Part shown: positions 11,030 to 22,670 of the stretch, piece after piece | Position numbering within the stretch: the first letter of the stretch is position 1 | Layout: the number at the start of each line of letters is the position of its first letter | From: Cercis canadensis | Taxonomy: Eukaryota; Streptophyta; Magnoliopsida; Fabales; Fabaceae | Assembly (NCBI GenBank): GCA_003255065.1 | Contig: QAOA01000573.1 | Location: forward strand, 9,829 to 73,828 | DNA length: 64,000 nucleotides | Reading direction: 5' to 3' | Notes under the pieces: generated by a model | Databases searched by the model: none | What the model was told of the DNA's origin: nothing | Seen by the model: the letters and a program-made list of their open reading frames with translations, nothing else | Program-made: the position numbers and the translations under genes

Positions 11030-13141
11030 TTATCTGATGGGAAGGTTGTCCAAAGTCAGTGGTATCCGACTCAGGTGATCTGCTACCAAGTTCTCGGCTC
11101 CACTCTTATCTCTGATCTCAAGGTCGAATTCTTGCAAGAGCAGCATCCACCTAATGAGCCTAGGCTTCGCAGCCGGCTTCTTGAGCAAGTACTTTAAAGC
11201 TGCATGATCAGAGAAAGCAATGACTTTAGAATTAAGCAAATATGAACGGAATTTATCTAAAGCAAACACAATTGCAAGGAGCTCTTTCTCAGTAGTGGTG
11301 TAATTTGCTTGGGCAGCATCCAAAGTGCGAGAGGCATAATAAATCACGTGGGACAGCTTGTCCACTCGCTGTGCAAGGACAGCTCCTACTGCAAAGTTTG
11401 ATGCATCGCACATAAGCTCAAAGGGAAACTCCCAGTTAGGTGGCTGCATGATGGGAGGGGAGGTAAGGCTCCGCTTCAGCTGATCAAAGGCTACTCTGCA
11501 CTGCTTATCAAAGTCGAAATCCACTTCTTTCTGGAGAAGCTTAGACAATGGCAAGGCAATCTTGCTGAAGTCCTGGATGAATCGCCTGTAAAACCCTGCA
11601 TGACCAAGAAAGGAACGCACTTCCCGCACACAAGTGGGGTAGGGTAAGGAGGCAATAATATCTATCTTAGCCTTATCTACTTCAATGCCTTTGCTAGAAA
11701 TTACATGCCCTAAAACTATGCCTTGTTCGACCGTGAAGTGACATTTCTTAAAATTAAGAACAAGGTTAGTCTCAATGCATCTATCAAGTACCCTAGCAAG
11801 GCTATCTAAACATGCATCAAAAAAAGAGCCATATACAGTAAAGTCATCCATGAATACCTCCATGCAGTGTTCTAAAAAATCAGAAAATATGCTCACCATA
11901 CACCGCTGGAATGTACCAGGGGCATTACACAGGCCGAAAGGCATCCTCCTATATGCAAATGTGCCGAATGGACAGGTGAAAGTCGTCTTCTCCTGATCCT
12001 CTGGGGCTATGTGAATCTGGAAGTAGCCTGAGAAGCCATCCAGGAAGCAGTAATGGGACTTCCCTGCCAGTCTCTCTAACATCTGATCAATAAAGGGTAG
12101 AGGGAAGTGATCCTTCCTTGTCGCCTGGTTGAGTCTTCTATAATCGATGCAGACGCGCCAGCTGTTCTGCACTCTGGTGGGGATTAACTCGTTCTTCTCA
12201 TTGGCTACCACAGTTATGCCACTCTTCTTTGGAACCACTTGAACTGGACTCACACATTTGCTATCTGAGATGGGGTAGATAATGCCGGCTGACAACAGCT
12301 TGCTCACTTCTTTCTTGACCACATCCAGAATTAACGGGTTAAGTCGCCTTTGGGGCTGCCTCACTGGTTTAGCTTCTTCCTCTAATAAAATCCTATGCAT
12401 GCAGGTGGAGCGGCTAATGCCAGGAATGTCTGCTAGTGTCCATCCAATGGCTGTCTTCCGCTGCTTTAGAATCTGCAACAACCTCTCTTCTTGTTCAAGT
12501 TGCAGATTGTTGGCTATGATGACAGGCAGCTTTTCTTCTGCTTCTAGGAAAGCATACTTGAGATGGTCAGGTAATGGTTTCAGCTCAAGAATAGGTGGTT
12601 GCTGCACAGAGGGAACTAGCTTGGTTGGAGAAACCAAGTCTGCTGTGTGAAGCTCAGAAACACCTGCAAGCTCTGCACTATGCTCCAAAACAGTCTCATC
12701 ATATCCCATATATGCAGAAATTTCAGAACAGGCAGCACAACTCCCATCACAATTAGTACATGCAGGGCAATCTAAAGTATCTAGCAAGCCTACTATATCA
12801 GGAAATTCAGCTACCAATTCAGCATGCACATCATCAACTAGCAGGTCTATGACATCTATTTGGAACACTGAATGCTCTTCTAGAGGGTGTTTCATGGCAT
12901 CACTTAAATTAAAACGAATTACAGTGTCACCAAATTCCATGGACAGGGTACCAGCATGCACATCAATTATGGTCTTAGCAGTTTTAAGGAAGGGTCTACC
13001 TAAGATCAAAGGGGCATGTTTAGATGTAGACTTATCCTCCATATTTAACACATAAAAATCTGCTGGAAATATTAAATCATTTACCCTAACCAAAACATGC
13101 TCAAGAAGGCCTGCAGGATAGGCTGTGCTTCTATTAGCAAG
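11030..13141 (-). CDS. element B protease tail, RT and RNase H
   Basis: A 687-codon open stretch (to 13093) plus upstream protease codons to 13141. It includes the protease C-terminus, the linker, RT motifs ([12 protein letters not shown] and FMDDFTVYG) and RNase H ([34 protein letters not shown], then DHLSRIPL). The RT has W to C in SKCVSPVQ relative to A (SKWVSPVQ). It ends at a TAA within the RNase H-integrase linker. At 13141 homology jumps from the protease (aagctga) to the start of RT (agataatgctggctg), the first breakpoint of the rearrangement. Confidence 0.82.
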   Translation of the reverse strand, partial: LANRSTAYPAGLLEHVLVRVNDLIFPADFYVLNMEDKSTSKHAPLILGRPFLKTAKTIIDVHAGTLSMEFGDTVIRFNLSDAMKHPLEEHSVFQIDVIDLLVDDVHAELVAEFPDIVGLLDTLDCPACTNCDGSCAACSEISAYMGYDETVLEHSAELAGVSELHTADLVSPTKLVPSVQQPPILELKPLPDHLKYAFLEAEEKLPVIIANNLQLEQEERLLQILKQRKTAIGWTLADIPGISRSTCMHRILLEEEAKPVRQPQRRLNPLILDVVKKEVSKLLSAGIIYPISDSKCVSPVQVVPKKSGITVVANEKNELIPTRVQNSWRVCIDYRRLNQATRKDHFPLPFIDQMLERLAGKSHYCFLDGFSGYFQIHIAPEDQEKTTFTCPFGTFAYRRMPFGLCNAPGTFQRCMVSIFSDFLEHCMEVFMDDFTVYGSFFDACLDSLARVLDRCIETNLVLNFKKCHFTVEQGIVLGHVISSKGIEVDKAKIDIIASLPYPTCVREVRSFLGHAGFYRRFIQDFSKIALPLSKLLQKEVDFDFDKQCRVAFDQLKRSLTSPPIMQPPNWEFPFELMCDASNFAVGAVLAQRVDKLSHVIYYASRTLDAAQANYTTTEKELLAIVFALDKFRSYLLNSKVIAFSDHAALKYLLKKPAAKPRLIRWMLLLQEFDLEIRDKSGAENLVADHLSRIPLTLDNLPIR

Positions 13142-13328
13142 CTGAAGATAATGCTGGCTGACAACAGCTTGCTCACTTCTTTCTTGACCACACCCAGAAT
13201 CAATGGGTTAAGTCGCCGTTGGGGCTGCCTCACTGGTTTAGCTTCTTCCTCTAATAAAATCCTATGCATGCAGGTGGAGGGGCTAATGCCAGGAATGTCT
13301 GCAAGTGTCCATCCAATGGCTGTCTTCC
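13142..13328 (-). pseudogene. displaced RT-start fragment of element B
   Basis: Matches the RT entry region (12282-12470 in the same element: [21 protein letters not shown] and following) but sits upstream of a second protease copy. It is part of the duplicated block and ends in the N gap. Confidence 0.7.
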
Positions 13329-13581
13329 NNNNNNNNNNNNNNNNNNNNNNNNNNNNNNNNNNNNNNNNNNNNNNNNNNNNNNNNNNNNNNNNNNNNNNNN
13401 NNNNNNNNNNNNNNNNNNNNNNNNNNNNNNNNNNNNNNNNNNNNNNNNNNNNNNNNNNNNNNNNNNNNNNNNNNNNNNNNNNNNNNNNNNNNNNNNNNNN
13501 NNNNNNNNNNNNNNNNNNNNNNNNNNNNNNNNNNNNNNNNNNNNNNNNNNNNNNNNNNNNNNNNNNNNNNNNNNNNNNNNN
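13329..13581. other. assembly gap, 253 N
   Basis: Run of N inside the repeated gag/protease block. By alignment with A (about 3392-3655) it hides the linker between protease and RT. Gap length may be estimated rather than real. Confidence 0.95.
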
Positions 13582-14579
13582 TCAGAACAGGCATCACAAC
13601 TCCCATCACAATTAGTACATGTAGGGCACTCTAAAGTATCTAGCAAGCCTACTATATCAGGAAATTCAGCTACCAATTCAGCATGCACATCCTCAACTAG
13701 TAGGTCTATGACATCTATTTGGAACACTGAATGCTCTTCTAGAGGGTGTTTCATGGCATCACTTAAATTAAAATGAATTACAGTGTCACCAAATTCCATG
13801 GAAAGGGTACCAGCATGCACATCAATTATGGTCTTAGCAGTTTTAAGGAAGGGCCTACCTAAGATCAAAGGGGCATGTCTAGATGTAGACTCATCCTCCA
13901 TATTTAACACATAAAAATCTGCTGGAAATATTAAATCATTTACCCTAACCAAAACATCCTCAAGAAGGCCTGCAGGATAGGATGTGCTTCTATTAGCAAG
14001 CTGAATGACTACTCCAGTGGGCTTCAGTTCTCCAATCTGTAGTGATGAATAAATGGACTTGGGCATCACGTTGATGGAAGCACCCAGATCTAGCATGGCA
14101 TTTGTAAACTGCTTGTCTCCAATAGTGCAGGGAATGGTGAAAGTTCCAGGATCAGTGCACTTTGATGGTAAGTTAGGCTGGATCATTGCTGACACGTTTC
14201 TGCTCATGCTCACTTTCTCATTGCCTTTCAGTCTTCTCTTGTGGGTACACAAATCCTTCAGAAACCTTGCATACTTGGGAATCTGTTTAATTGCTTCCAG
14301 AAGAGGTATATTGACTTCTACCTTCCTGAAAGTATCCATGATCTCTTTATCTAGCTCATGCTCAGCAATTTTCTTGGACTGTGTAATTCTGTTTGGAAAG
14401 GGGAGAGGAATACTGGGGGTAGAGCTCTCTGCCTGATCCTGAAGGTGGATTGGCTGCTGTTTTGGAATAGCTTTAGGGGCTGCAGGGTCTGAATTTTTTT
14501 CTTGAACAAAATTTTGAACCGTAGAAGGAAGGCTAGGTTCTAGAGCACTCACTTCTTTACCATTGCGCAGGGTTATGGC
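13582..14579 (-). pseudogene. second protease/gag-tail copy of element B
   Basis: An open frame runs from the N gap through protease ([35 protein letters not shown]) back to the gag C-terminal SAITLRNGKEVSALEPS. It repeats 12720-13141 and 15302-16305. At about 14580 the sequence restarts (actttaccactgcgcagggttatgg duplicated), a second breakpoint. As part of a broken polyprotein it can have no normal role. Confidence 0.75.
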
Positions 14580-16305
14580 ACTCACATTACTTTACCACTG
14601 CGCAGGGTTATGGCACTCACATTGCCTCTTGGATTAGTGACTGTCTGAGAAGGTAAACTGCCAGAACCTTGAGACTTCATCTCACTAATGGTGCTTGCAA
14701 GTTGACCTATCTGAGTCTCCAAGCTCTGAATGCTAGTCTCAGTCCTCTGTTGGAATTGGATGTTGCTACTTGCCAATTGCTTCACTAAGTCTTCCAGGCT
14801 CGGTTCTGGCTTGTTAGCTTGCTGCATAGGCTGCTTCATTGGTGCTTGGTACTGCTGGTTGCTTGAACTTGCATTGTACCTAGGCTGTTGTGGCTGGTAC
14901 GTTTTTTGTTGCTGTTGCTGGTAAGGTTGGCCAGAATTTCCTCCATACCTTAGTTTAGCTTCTTCCTCTAATAAAATCCTATGCATGCAGGTGGAGGGCC
15001 TAATGCCAGGAATGTCTGCTAGTGTCCATCCAATGGCTGTCTTCCGCTGCTTTAGAATCTGCAACAACCTCTCTTCTTGTTCAGGTTGCAGATTGTTGGC
15101 TATCATGACAGGCAGCTTTTCTTCTGCTTCAAGGAAAGCATACTTGAGATGGTCAGGTAATGGTTTCAGTTCAAGAATAGGTGGTTGCTGCACAGAGGGA
15201 ACTAGCTTGGTTGGAGAAACCAAGTCTGCTGTGTGAAGCTTAGAAACACCTGCAAGCTCAGCACTATGCTCCAAAACAGTCTCATCATATCCCATATATG
15301 CAGAAATTTCAGAACAGGCATCACAACTCCCATCACAATTAGTACATGCAGGGCACTCTAAAGTATCTAGCAAGCCTACTATATCAGGAAATTCAGCTAC
15401 CAATTCAGCATGCACATCCTCAACTAGCAGGTCTATGACATCTATTTGGAACACTGAATGCTCTTCTAGAGGGTGTTTCATGGCATCACTTAAATTAAAA
15501 TGAATTACAGTGTCACCAAATTCCATGGACAGGGTACCAGCATGCACATCAATTATGGTCTTAGCAGTTTTAAGGAAGGGTCTACCTAAGATCAAAGGGG
15601 CATGTTTAGATGTAGACTCATCCTCCATATTTAACACATAAAAATCTGCTGGAAATATTAAATCATTTACCCTAACCAAATCATCCTCAAGAAGGCCTGC
15701 AGGATAGGCTGTGCTTCTATTAGCAAGCTGAATGACTACTCCAGTGGGCTTTAGTTCTCCAATCTGCAGTGATGAATAGATGGACTTGGGCATCACGTTG
15801 ATGGAAGCACCCAGATCTAGCATGGCATTTGTAAACTGCTTGTCTCCAATAGTGCAGGGAATGGTGAAAGTTCCAGGATCAGTGCACTTTGATGGTAAGT
15901 TAGGCTGGATCATTGCTGACACGTTTCTGCTCATGCTCACTTTCTCATTGCCTTTCAGTCTTCTCTTGTGGGTACACAAATCCTTCAGAAACCTTGCATA
16001 CTTGGGAATCTGTTTAATTGCTTCCAGAAGAGGTATATTGACTTCTACCTTCCTGAAAGTATCCATGATCTCTTTATCTAGCTCATGCTCAGCAATTTTC
16101 TTGGACTGTGTAATTCTGTTTGGAAAAGGGAGAGGAATACTGGGGGTAGAGCTCTCTACCTGATCCTGAAGGTGGATTGGCTGCTGTTTTGGAATAGCTT
16201 TAGGGGCTGTAGGGTCTGAATTTTTTTCTTGAACAAAATTTTGAACCGTAGAAGGTAAGCTAGGTTCTGGAGCACTCACTTCTTTACCACTGCGCAGGGT
16301 TATGG
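14580..16305 (-). pseudogene. third protease/gag-tail copy of element B
   Basis: An open frame of about 565 codons covers gag tail, protease and linker (16279 down to about 14960). It then jumps at about 14953 from linker/RT entry ([13 protein letters not shown]) straight into an upstream gag segment (LRYGGNSGQPYQQQQQ) and runs to SAITLRSGK at 14582. The order linker then gag is impossible in an original element, so this is a tandem-duplication product. Confidence 0.78.
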
Positions 16306-16306
16306 C
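16306..16306. other. single N at a duplicated junction
   Basis: One N separates two overlapping copies of nearly the same 15 bases (gcgcagggttatggc and gcgcaaggttatggc). This looks like contigs joined without merging their overlap. Confidence 0.7.
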
Positions 16307-17803
16307 NGCGCAAGGTTATGGCACTCACATTGCCTCTTGGATTGGTGACTGTCTGAGAAGGTAAACTGCCAGAACCTTGAGACTTTATCTCACTAATGGT
16401 GCTTGCAATTTGACCTATTTGAGTCTCCAAGCTCTGAATGCTAGCCTCAGTCCTCTGTTGGAATTGGATGTTGCTACTTGCCAATTGCTTCACTAAGTCT
16501 TCCAGGCTCGGTTCTGGCTTGTTAGCTTGCTGCATAGGCTGCTTCATTGGTGCTTGGTACTGATGGTTGCTTGAACTTGCATTGTACCTAGGCTGTTGTG
16601 GCAGGTACGTTTGTTGTTGCTGCTGCTGGTAAGGTTGGCCAGAATTTCCTCCATACCTTAAATTAGGGTGATCTCGCCAACCAGGGTTATAGGTGGAGGA
16701 GTGGGGGTCATATCGGGGCTGCTGGTAAGGTCTGCCAGGAAAGACTCCAGCCACTACTTCAGTGTTGTCTTGGAGAGTAGGGCACTGATCTGTTGGATGA
16801 CTAGACAGGGAACAAATTCCACATAGCTTGGCATGAGCTTGAACCGGTGTGTGCCCCATTGCTAGCTGTCTAACCAAGGAGGTCAATTCCTCCAAACGAG
16901 TCTCCACCCTTTGTTGATCTGCCATCTGCACCTCATTCACTCCTCTAGCTGGGGTGAGCATCCTTGTGCCAAATTGCTGTGCATTGTCTGACATTTTGGA
17001 TATTAAATCTCTTGCAGCTGCAGGGGTCTTGTCCACTAAGGCACCTCCAGAAGCAGCATCCACATAGCCTCGATCCATAGGAAGAAGTCCTTCGTAGAAA
17101 TATTGGATGAGCAACTGGTCACTGATTTGATGATGGGGGCAGCTTCCACAGAGTTTCTTGAATCTCTCCCAATACTCATGTAGTGTCTCTCCACTGTTTC
17201 ACCTTATGCCACATATTTCTTTTCGGATGGCAGCAGCTCTTGAGGCAGGGAAGAATCTTTCAAGAAATCACCTCTTCAAGTCATTCCAGCATGTGATGAT
17301 GGATGGCTGCAAGTATAGCCAATCCTTCGCTGCTCCATCTAATGAAAAGGGAAAAGCCCTAAGCTTGATGTGCTCCTCTTCAATTGACTGAGGCTTCATG
17401 GTAGAACACACTATGTGAAATTCCTTGAAATGCTTGTGAGGATCTTCACCTGCAAGTCCATGAAACTTTGGGAGCAAGTGTATTAATCCAGACTTTAATT
17501 CAAAATTAGCATCAGGATATTGAATACACAAAGGTTGGTAATTATCATCAGGGGCATCCAACTCCTTAAGTGTCCTAGCCCTAGCATGCATGTCATTATT
17601 TCCAGCCCCATTATTAGCAGCAAGATCAACCTCAGGATTAATGTCATTGGCAACCATATTGTGCTCTATGTGATTAGGAGTTCTACGTGCCCTAGCAAGA
17701 GCTCTATGTGATTAGGAGTTCTACGTGCCCTAACAAGTGTGTGCAAGGTTCTTTCTATTTCAGAATCACCTTCAAGTAGTTCAAATTGAGAGGACCGAGT
17801 CAT
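16307..17803 (-). pseudogene. element B gag, broken
   Basis: Homologue of the gag at 4878-6080 with the same ATG (17803; MTRSS). Lesions: a short tandem duplication (gctctatgtgattaggagttctacgtgccctarcaag, about 17664-17740) near the N-terminus, a nonsense codon at about 17265 (TGC to TGA; Cys in A), and another near 17198. Capsid motifs are preserved in pieces (HLLPKFHGLAGEDPHKH, AKDWLYLQP, LLIQYFYEGLLPMDR), as is the CGICSLSSHPTDQC cluster. Unlike A, it keeps the full FQQRTEASIQSLETQIGQ stretch after the Gln-rich tail. Confidence 0.8.
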
Positions 17804-17917
17804 ACACTATGCAAATCAAAAGGTAACAACACTCTAAAACACACAAAAACAGTAAAACAGTGAATCAATGAAAGAAAAGTGCAAAAACCACAACACACTA
17901 AATGCACTAGACAAATG

Positions 17918-18519
17918 CAAAAAGACACCAAAATAATACTAATTGACCCAACAAAACATTTTTAAAAATTTTTCTACCACCACAGCATGAAATATTGATG
18001 AAAAGGAAACTCAAAAATCAAATAAAAAATCTTAAAAAATTGAAAAAGGGGTCCAAACGATGGAATTTGGCCGAAATAGGGTGGTGCTCAACACTTTAGC
18101 GTTAAGCTATATTTCTCACACCGTTTTCCTTCAACTGACCAATTTTCAGCTCAATCAGAGCACAAAAATTCGTACAGAATTTTGACCCGTAAAATCGTAA
18201 TTTCAAGCCAAAACGCTAGCAAAAAGACACCAAAATAATACTAATTGACCCAACAAAACATTTTAAAAATTTTTCTACCACCACAGCATGAAATATTGAT
18301 GAAAAGGAAACTCAAAAATCAAATAAAAAATCTTAAAAAATTGAAAAAGGGGTCTAAACGATGGAATTTGCCGAGATAGGGTGGTGCTCAATGCTTTAGC
18401 ATTGAGCTATATTTCTCACACTGTTTTCCTTCAACTGACCAATTTTCAGCTCAATCAGAGAACAAAAATCCGTATAGAATTTTGACCTGTAAAATCGTAA
18501 TTTCAAGCCAAAACGCTAG
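17918..18519 (-). repeat. tandem duplication of leader segment (about 300 bp x 2)
   Basis: 17918-18218 and 18219-18519 are near-identical direct copies of a leader stretch that is single-copy in A (6206-6510). Each carries the leader hairpin. The first copy has diverged more (ggtgctcaacactttagcgttaagc). Confidence 0.8.
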
Positions 18520-18982
18520 GGAAACAGGGAAAAATTTGGGAATAGGCACAATAATTCACACAATGGGAACCTAAAACAGTAAGGCAAACAAGACAGCAAG
18601 AAAAAAAAAAAAAAAATCACAGACCTTACACAATATAGAAATTTTACCAAAAAGTGAACTAAGATAGCAAAGGGGACAGAATAGCAGCAAAGGAGACAAA
18701 ACAAGGGCAATAATAGCACAAATTTCAGCTCACAGTGCTTCTCATAAAGCAATTTCTCTGTCCACTAATTTTCAGCTCAATCCCAGTTGGTCAGAATCAA
18801 AAACAAGACAGAAACAGAAACACTAAGCAGAGAAAGACAACCTAAACAAAACAGGAAAACAAAATAGGAAAACAAGTAGAACAAGGGGAAAACGAAGGAA
18901 GAACAATTGCTAGAAACAATAACAGTAAGCAAGCAAAATAGTAATAAAAGAGTTCTAAGAAGATTAATTTGTTAGGTGAAAT

Positions 18983-18999
18983 CCCCGGCAACGGCGCCA
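18983..18999 (-). promoter_or_regulatory. primer binding site, tRNA-Asp type (element B)
   Basis: Same 17 bases as at 6967-6983 (minus strand TGGCGCCGTTGCCGGGG), immediately inside the right LTR. Confidence 0.88.
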
Positions 19000-19005
19000 A
19001 AATTT

Positions 19006-20298
19006 TGACGGGTGCCGAACCGTACAAAATTAAACTACTAATTGCAACTAAATTGTAGTATAGGATGCAACCAGTGTCGTCTCCCAAGGATTCACCAGAA
19101 CAACTAATCTTTTAAGAACTTAAGCAAGAACAGAATAAGGGGGGGTTTTGTGTTGAATGCAATATACTAAGAATTAAGAAAGCAGTAAATTGAATTTATC
19201 AAATAAGAGAAAACGCAATCAACTCAAGCAGGCAACCAAACTCTAATCCATCCTTGTTCACTAAAGATAACCTAGATCTGATTTAATTCTTGGTTAAGTG
19301 TTACCTGGAACCCCTAACAATAACACTTAGAATTCCTACTGATTTACCAATCAGGATTCAATTAATCATGGAATTAAGACTCTAGGCAACCGCTCTATAT
19401 CACTAAATCCAGATTAATTTAATAACCGAATTATCCAAGTTAACCATATATTAAAGACCTTTAAAGTATGATTATCAATCTGATTACTGTTATGAATCTA
19501 ATCAACCGATTTAAATTCATACAACTCATGGAATCAAAGTACCATTCAATCACATGAAGAAGGGGAGAAGCAGTAATTCAAATTAAATTAAATCAAACCC
19601 GGTTGAAGCACAGGAACTCTGGATTGTCAAGTTTGGCTCCTCTTGAATTGATTACAAACGAACTTAGCCTTCCATGGAAGACTTGAACACAAAGCAAAGG
19701 GGAAAAACGAACTAAGCAAAGGAGGCAGCAGCAGCTCAAGGAATTTCGTATCTCTTCTGATTGTGTATATTTGCCTTAACAACTTGAGAATATATTAGTT
19801 GGCTGCCTCCTCTAGGTTTCCTAATTACAAAATAAACCTAGTTTCCTAAATTATTAATGGTAAAAACATGATCAAGCCCTAGTGTCATGTGTGCTGGCCC
19901 AAAAACAGGTGTTGGCCCAAATAAACATGCTTTGGTCCAATAGGCAGCCCTAAGGAAAGGAATCAGTCAATGCTGGGCGGAGCAGAAAATCTGGACTGCT
20001 TGCACGTGAATTTCAGTTATCCAAACGCGAGAATCAGCTTCTGGGCTCTGCATATGAAATGTGTAATTTTCTGTCAGCTTTCCAACGAAACTGGAATCAC
20101 ATCAATTGGACATCTATAGAAAAAGATATGGTGAAAAACGTAAGCAGTGCCAGAATTTAACAGTTAAGCAATTAAAATCTACAAGCACCAACAAGTCCAA
20201 ATCTACAAAACATGTCTAAAAGCCATAAAAATCACTAGAAACACACACTAAAAGACTAAGTATAAGATAAACAAATAGTATAAAATAATGTGTTATCA
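19006..20298 (-). repeat. 5' LTR of element B (right end of array)
   Basis: A 1293-bp LTR with the same ends as 6990-8307. It abuts foreign DNA at 20299 (gggtggtctg), the interrupted Tat pol. The target duplication cannot be checked because the other end of the array is outside the window. Confidence 0.92.
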
Positions 20299-22145
20299 GG
20301 GTGGTCTGTGGAACTCTCTGAACACACAATCACCTACGAAAGAATAGGGGCTATCAAAGCCCAATCTCTCGCTGACTTTGTAGTTGAGCTCACTCGACCT
20401 GAGGCTCCCTATTTCGAGTTAGAAAACCCCTACAGGTGGACACTTTCGGTGGACGGATCTTCCAATCTCAAAGGAGGAGGGGCTGGAATAGTGGTAGAAG
20501 GGCCGGGAGGTGTGATAATCGAACAATCACTACGTTTTGAATTTACAGTTTCTAACAATCAAGCAGAGTATGAGGCGCTTATAGCCGGCCTGCGTTTAGC
20601 TTTGGAGCTCGAGGCTGAAACCCTCAAGATCCAAACTGACTCGTAATTGGTTGCTAGTCAAATAAAAGGAGAATACCAAGCAAAAGACCCGCAAATGGCT
20701 AAGTATTTAGACAAAGTCAAAACTTACCTCAATAAACTTAAAAAAGTCAAAATATGCCACATCCCATGAGCGGAGAATACCCGAGCTGACATTCTTTCCA
20801 AGCTAGCTAGCAGTAAAAAGCCCGACCACAATCAGATCGTCATACAGGAAACTCTCCTCCATCCGAGTATCACGCACGATGAAATAATCACCATAGACAT
20901 GGAACCATCATCTTGGATGTCCCTGATCATTCATTACCTCCGAATAGGAGAGCTACCTCGGGAGAAAGCCGAAGCTCGGAAACTACAAAGAATTGCATGT
21001 AACTATTGTTTAGAAAGCGACATCCTGTACAAACGTGGATATTATACCCCGCTTCTCAAATGTTTGGCTCCAGAACATGCTTCCTATGTGTTACAGAAAA
21101 TTCACCTAGGCATATGTGGGCATCACATAGGAGCACGGTCCCTAACGACCAAGGTCCTCCGAGCTGGATATTATTGGCCAACTATGTGGACCGACTCCTC
21201 CGAACTTGTTAGAAAATGTGACAAATGTCAAAAATTTGTGCATGTCCACCAAGCACCTTCTTCCGACCTATTCACTACAGTCGAGCCCTGGTCATTTTGT
21301 CGATGGGGTCTCGACCTCCTGGGTCCTTTCCCCATAGCAACCGGACAAAAGAAATACTTAATCGTTGCAATATATTATTTTTCTAAATGGATTGAGGTAG
21401 AACCCTTGGCCAAAATCACGGCCAAAAATGCTAAAAAGTTCCTCCAAATATCATTTGCAGGTTCGGAATCCCACATACAATAACCACCGACAACGGGACC
21501 CAGTTCACCGACCATGGATTCCGATCTTTTTGTGTCGATCTACAGATAAGGCTAAATTTTACTTCGCTTGAACACCCTCAAGGTAATGGACAAGTCGAGG
21601 CAGCAAACCGGATAATTTTAGAAGGACTGAAGAAAAGGCTAAGCCTTACCAAAAGCAGATGGGCGGAAGAGCTCCCTTGGGTACTATGGCCTTACCGAAC
21701 AACCCCTCAGACCTCTACCAAAGAATCGCCCTATAAACTTACATATGGGGCTGAAGCAATGATACCCGTAGAAGTCGGAGAGCCAAGCTTCAGAAGAGAG
21801 CATTTCGATACCAAACAAAACCAAGAGGCAATGTACACAAATCTAGAGTTGCTTGACGAAGAAAGGGAAAAGGCCAAAATCAAAATGTTGGCATACAAAG
21901 AAAGAATCACCCGATACTATAACACAAAAGTCCGAGCTAGGAATTTTCGATCAGGCGACCTTGTCCTCCAAAAAGCCTCCATCACAAGAAAACACCTAAA
22001 TGAGGGCAAATTGGCCCCCAACTGGGAGGGCCCGTACAGAGTAGGCGAATCCCTTGGGAAAGGGGCGTATAAGCTCCTAACTATGGAAGGGATTCCAATC
22101 CCCCAAACTTGGAATGTAAGTAATCTCCGAATATATGAAGAATAA
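20299..22145 (+). pseudogene. Tat pol 3' part: RNase H and integrase
   Basis: The frame opens at the LTR junction with VELSEHTITYERIGAIKAQSLADFVVEL and then an archaeal-type RNase H (SVDGSSNLKGGGAGIVVEGP, NNQAEYEALIAGL). Stops lie in frame at 20644 and near 20768. Integrase follows with a zinc finger (CGHHIGARSLTTKVLRAGYYWPT...CDKCQ) and the first Asp in WGLDLLGPFP. A frameshift near 21461 leads into a clean frame to 22145 with Asp in TTDNGTQF, Glu in GNGQVEAANR and a tail ending VSNLRIYEE. The catalytic triad is present, but two stops and a frameshift inactivate the gene. Confidence 0.85.
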
Positions 22146-22174
22146 CATTTCCTTTTGAAATATACACCAATCTT

Positions 22175-22376
22175 AATCAGTTTGTAAACTCCATCACGAG
22201 TACAAACCAATTTCAATCAGTTTGTAAACTCCATCGCGAGTACAAACCGATCTCAATCAGTTTGTAAACTCCATCGCGAGTACAAACTGATCTCAATCAA
22301 AGTTTGTAAACTCAATCGCGAGTACAAACCGATCTCAATCAAAGTCTTATAAATTCTCATAAGTGTAAACTAATCT
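22175..22376 (+). repeat. 40-bp tandem repeat in Tat 3' region
   Basis: About 4.5 units of aatcagtttgtaaactcc...gagtacaaaccgatctc starting at 22175, 22215, 22255, 22295 (42 bp) and 22337 (degenerate). It directly follows the pol stop. Tandem repeats between pol and the 3' LTR are a known Tat/Ogre habit. Confidence 0.85.
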
Positions 22377-22670
22377 AAACAAACGAGTAAGTCAATCAAA
22401 CCAAAAACATTCGCGAAAAGTTAAAATGTTTACTCATTCTTAAAATTTATCACTCCTTCAGTAGATCTGATTTATTTAAAACTTAGTGTCTAAACTGCAA
22501 TGTTCTCCGGGTTAAATTTTGGGAAATTATATCTCAAAATATCTGATCTTATTCTTTCAACAATACGAAATTCAGAGGCAAAAGTCAAAAAGACATTGTT
22601 CTCATTTATATTCAAAATTTATACATATACAAAATCCAAAATATTTCCTAAACAAAAACCTATATTTACA
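22377..22670. other. AT-rich spacer in Tat element
   Basis: Lies between the tandem repeat and the end of the antisense ORF. I see no gene or clear signal. Confidence 0.5.

Larger units (their letters stand above)
8308..20298 (-). mobile_element. Athila-lineage element B, rearranged
   Basis: Second minus-strand copy of the family in A, made of internal DNA (8308-19005) and its own 5' LTR (19006-20298), with its 3' LTR shared with A. Intact landmarks are the polypurine tract (8308-8333), an integrase with all catalytic residues, RT, gag and the primer site (18983-18999). Its protease/gag section is present about three times, with an N gap and a lone N, and its leader has a 300-bp duplication. 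The right LTR is joined directly to the pol of a plus-strand Tat element at 20299. Confidence 0.9.

Noticed and set aside
22175..22376. CRISPR-like array
   Set aside because: Contiguous tandem repeats without unique spacers, in plant retrotransposon DNA.
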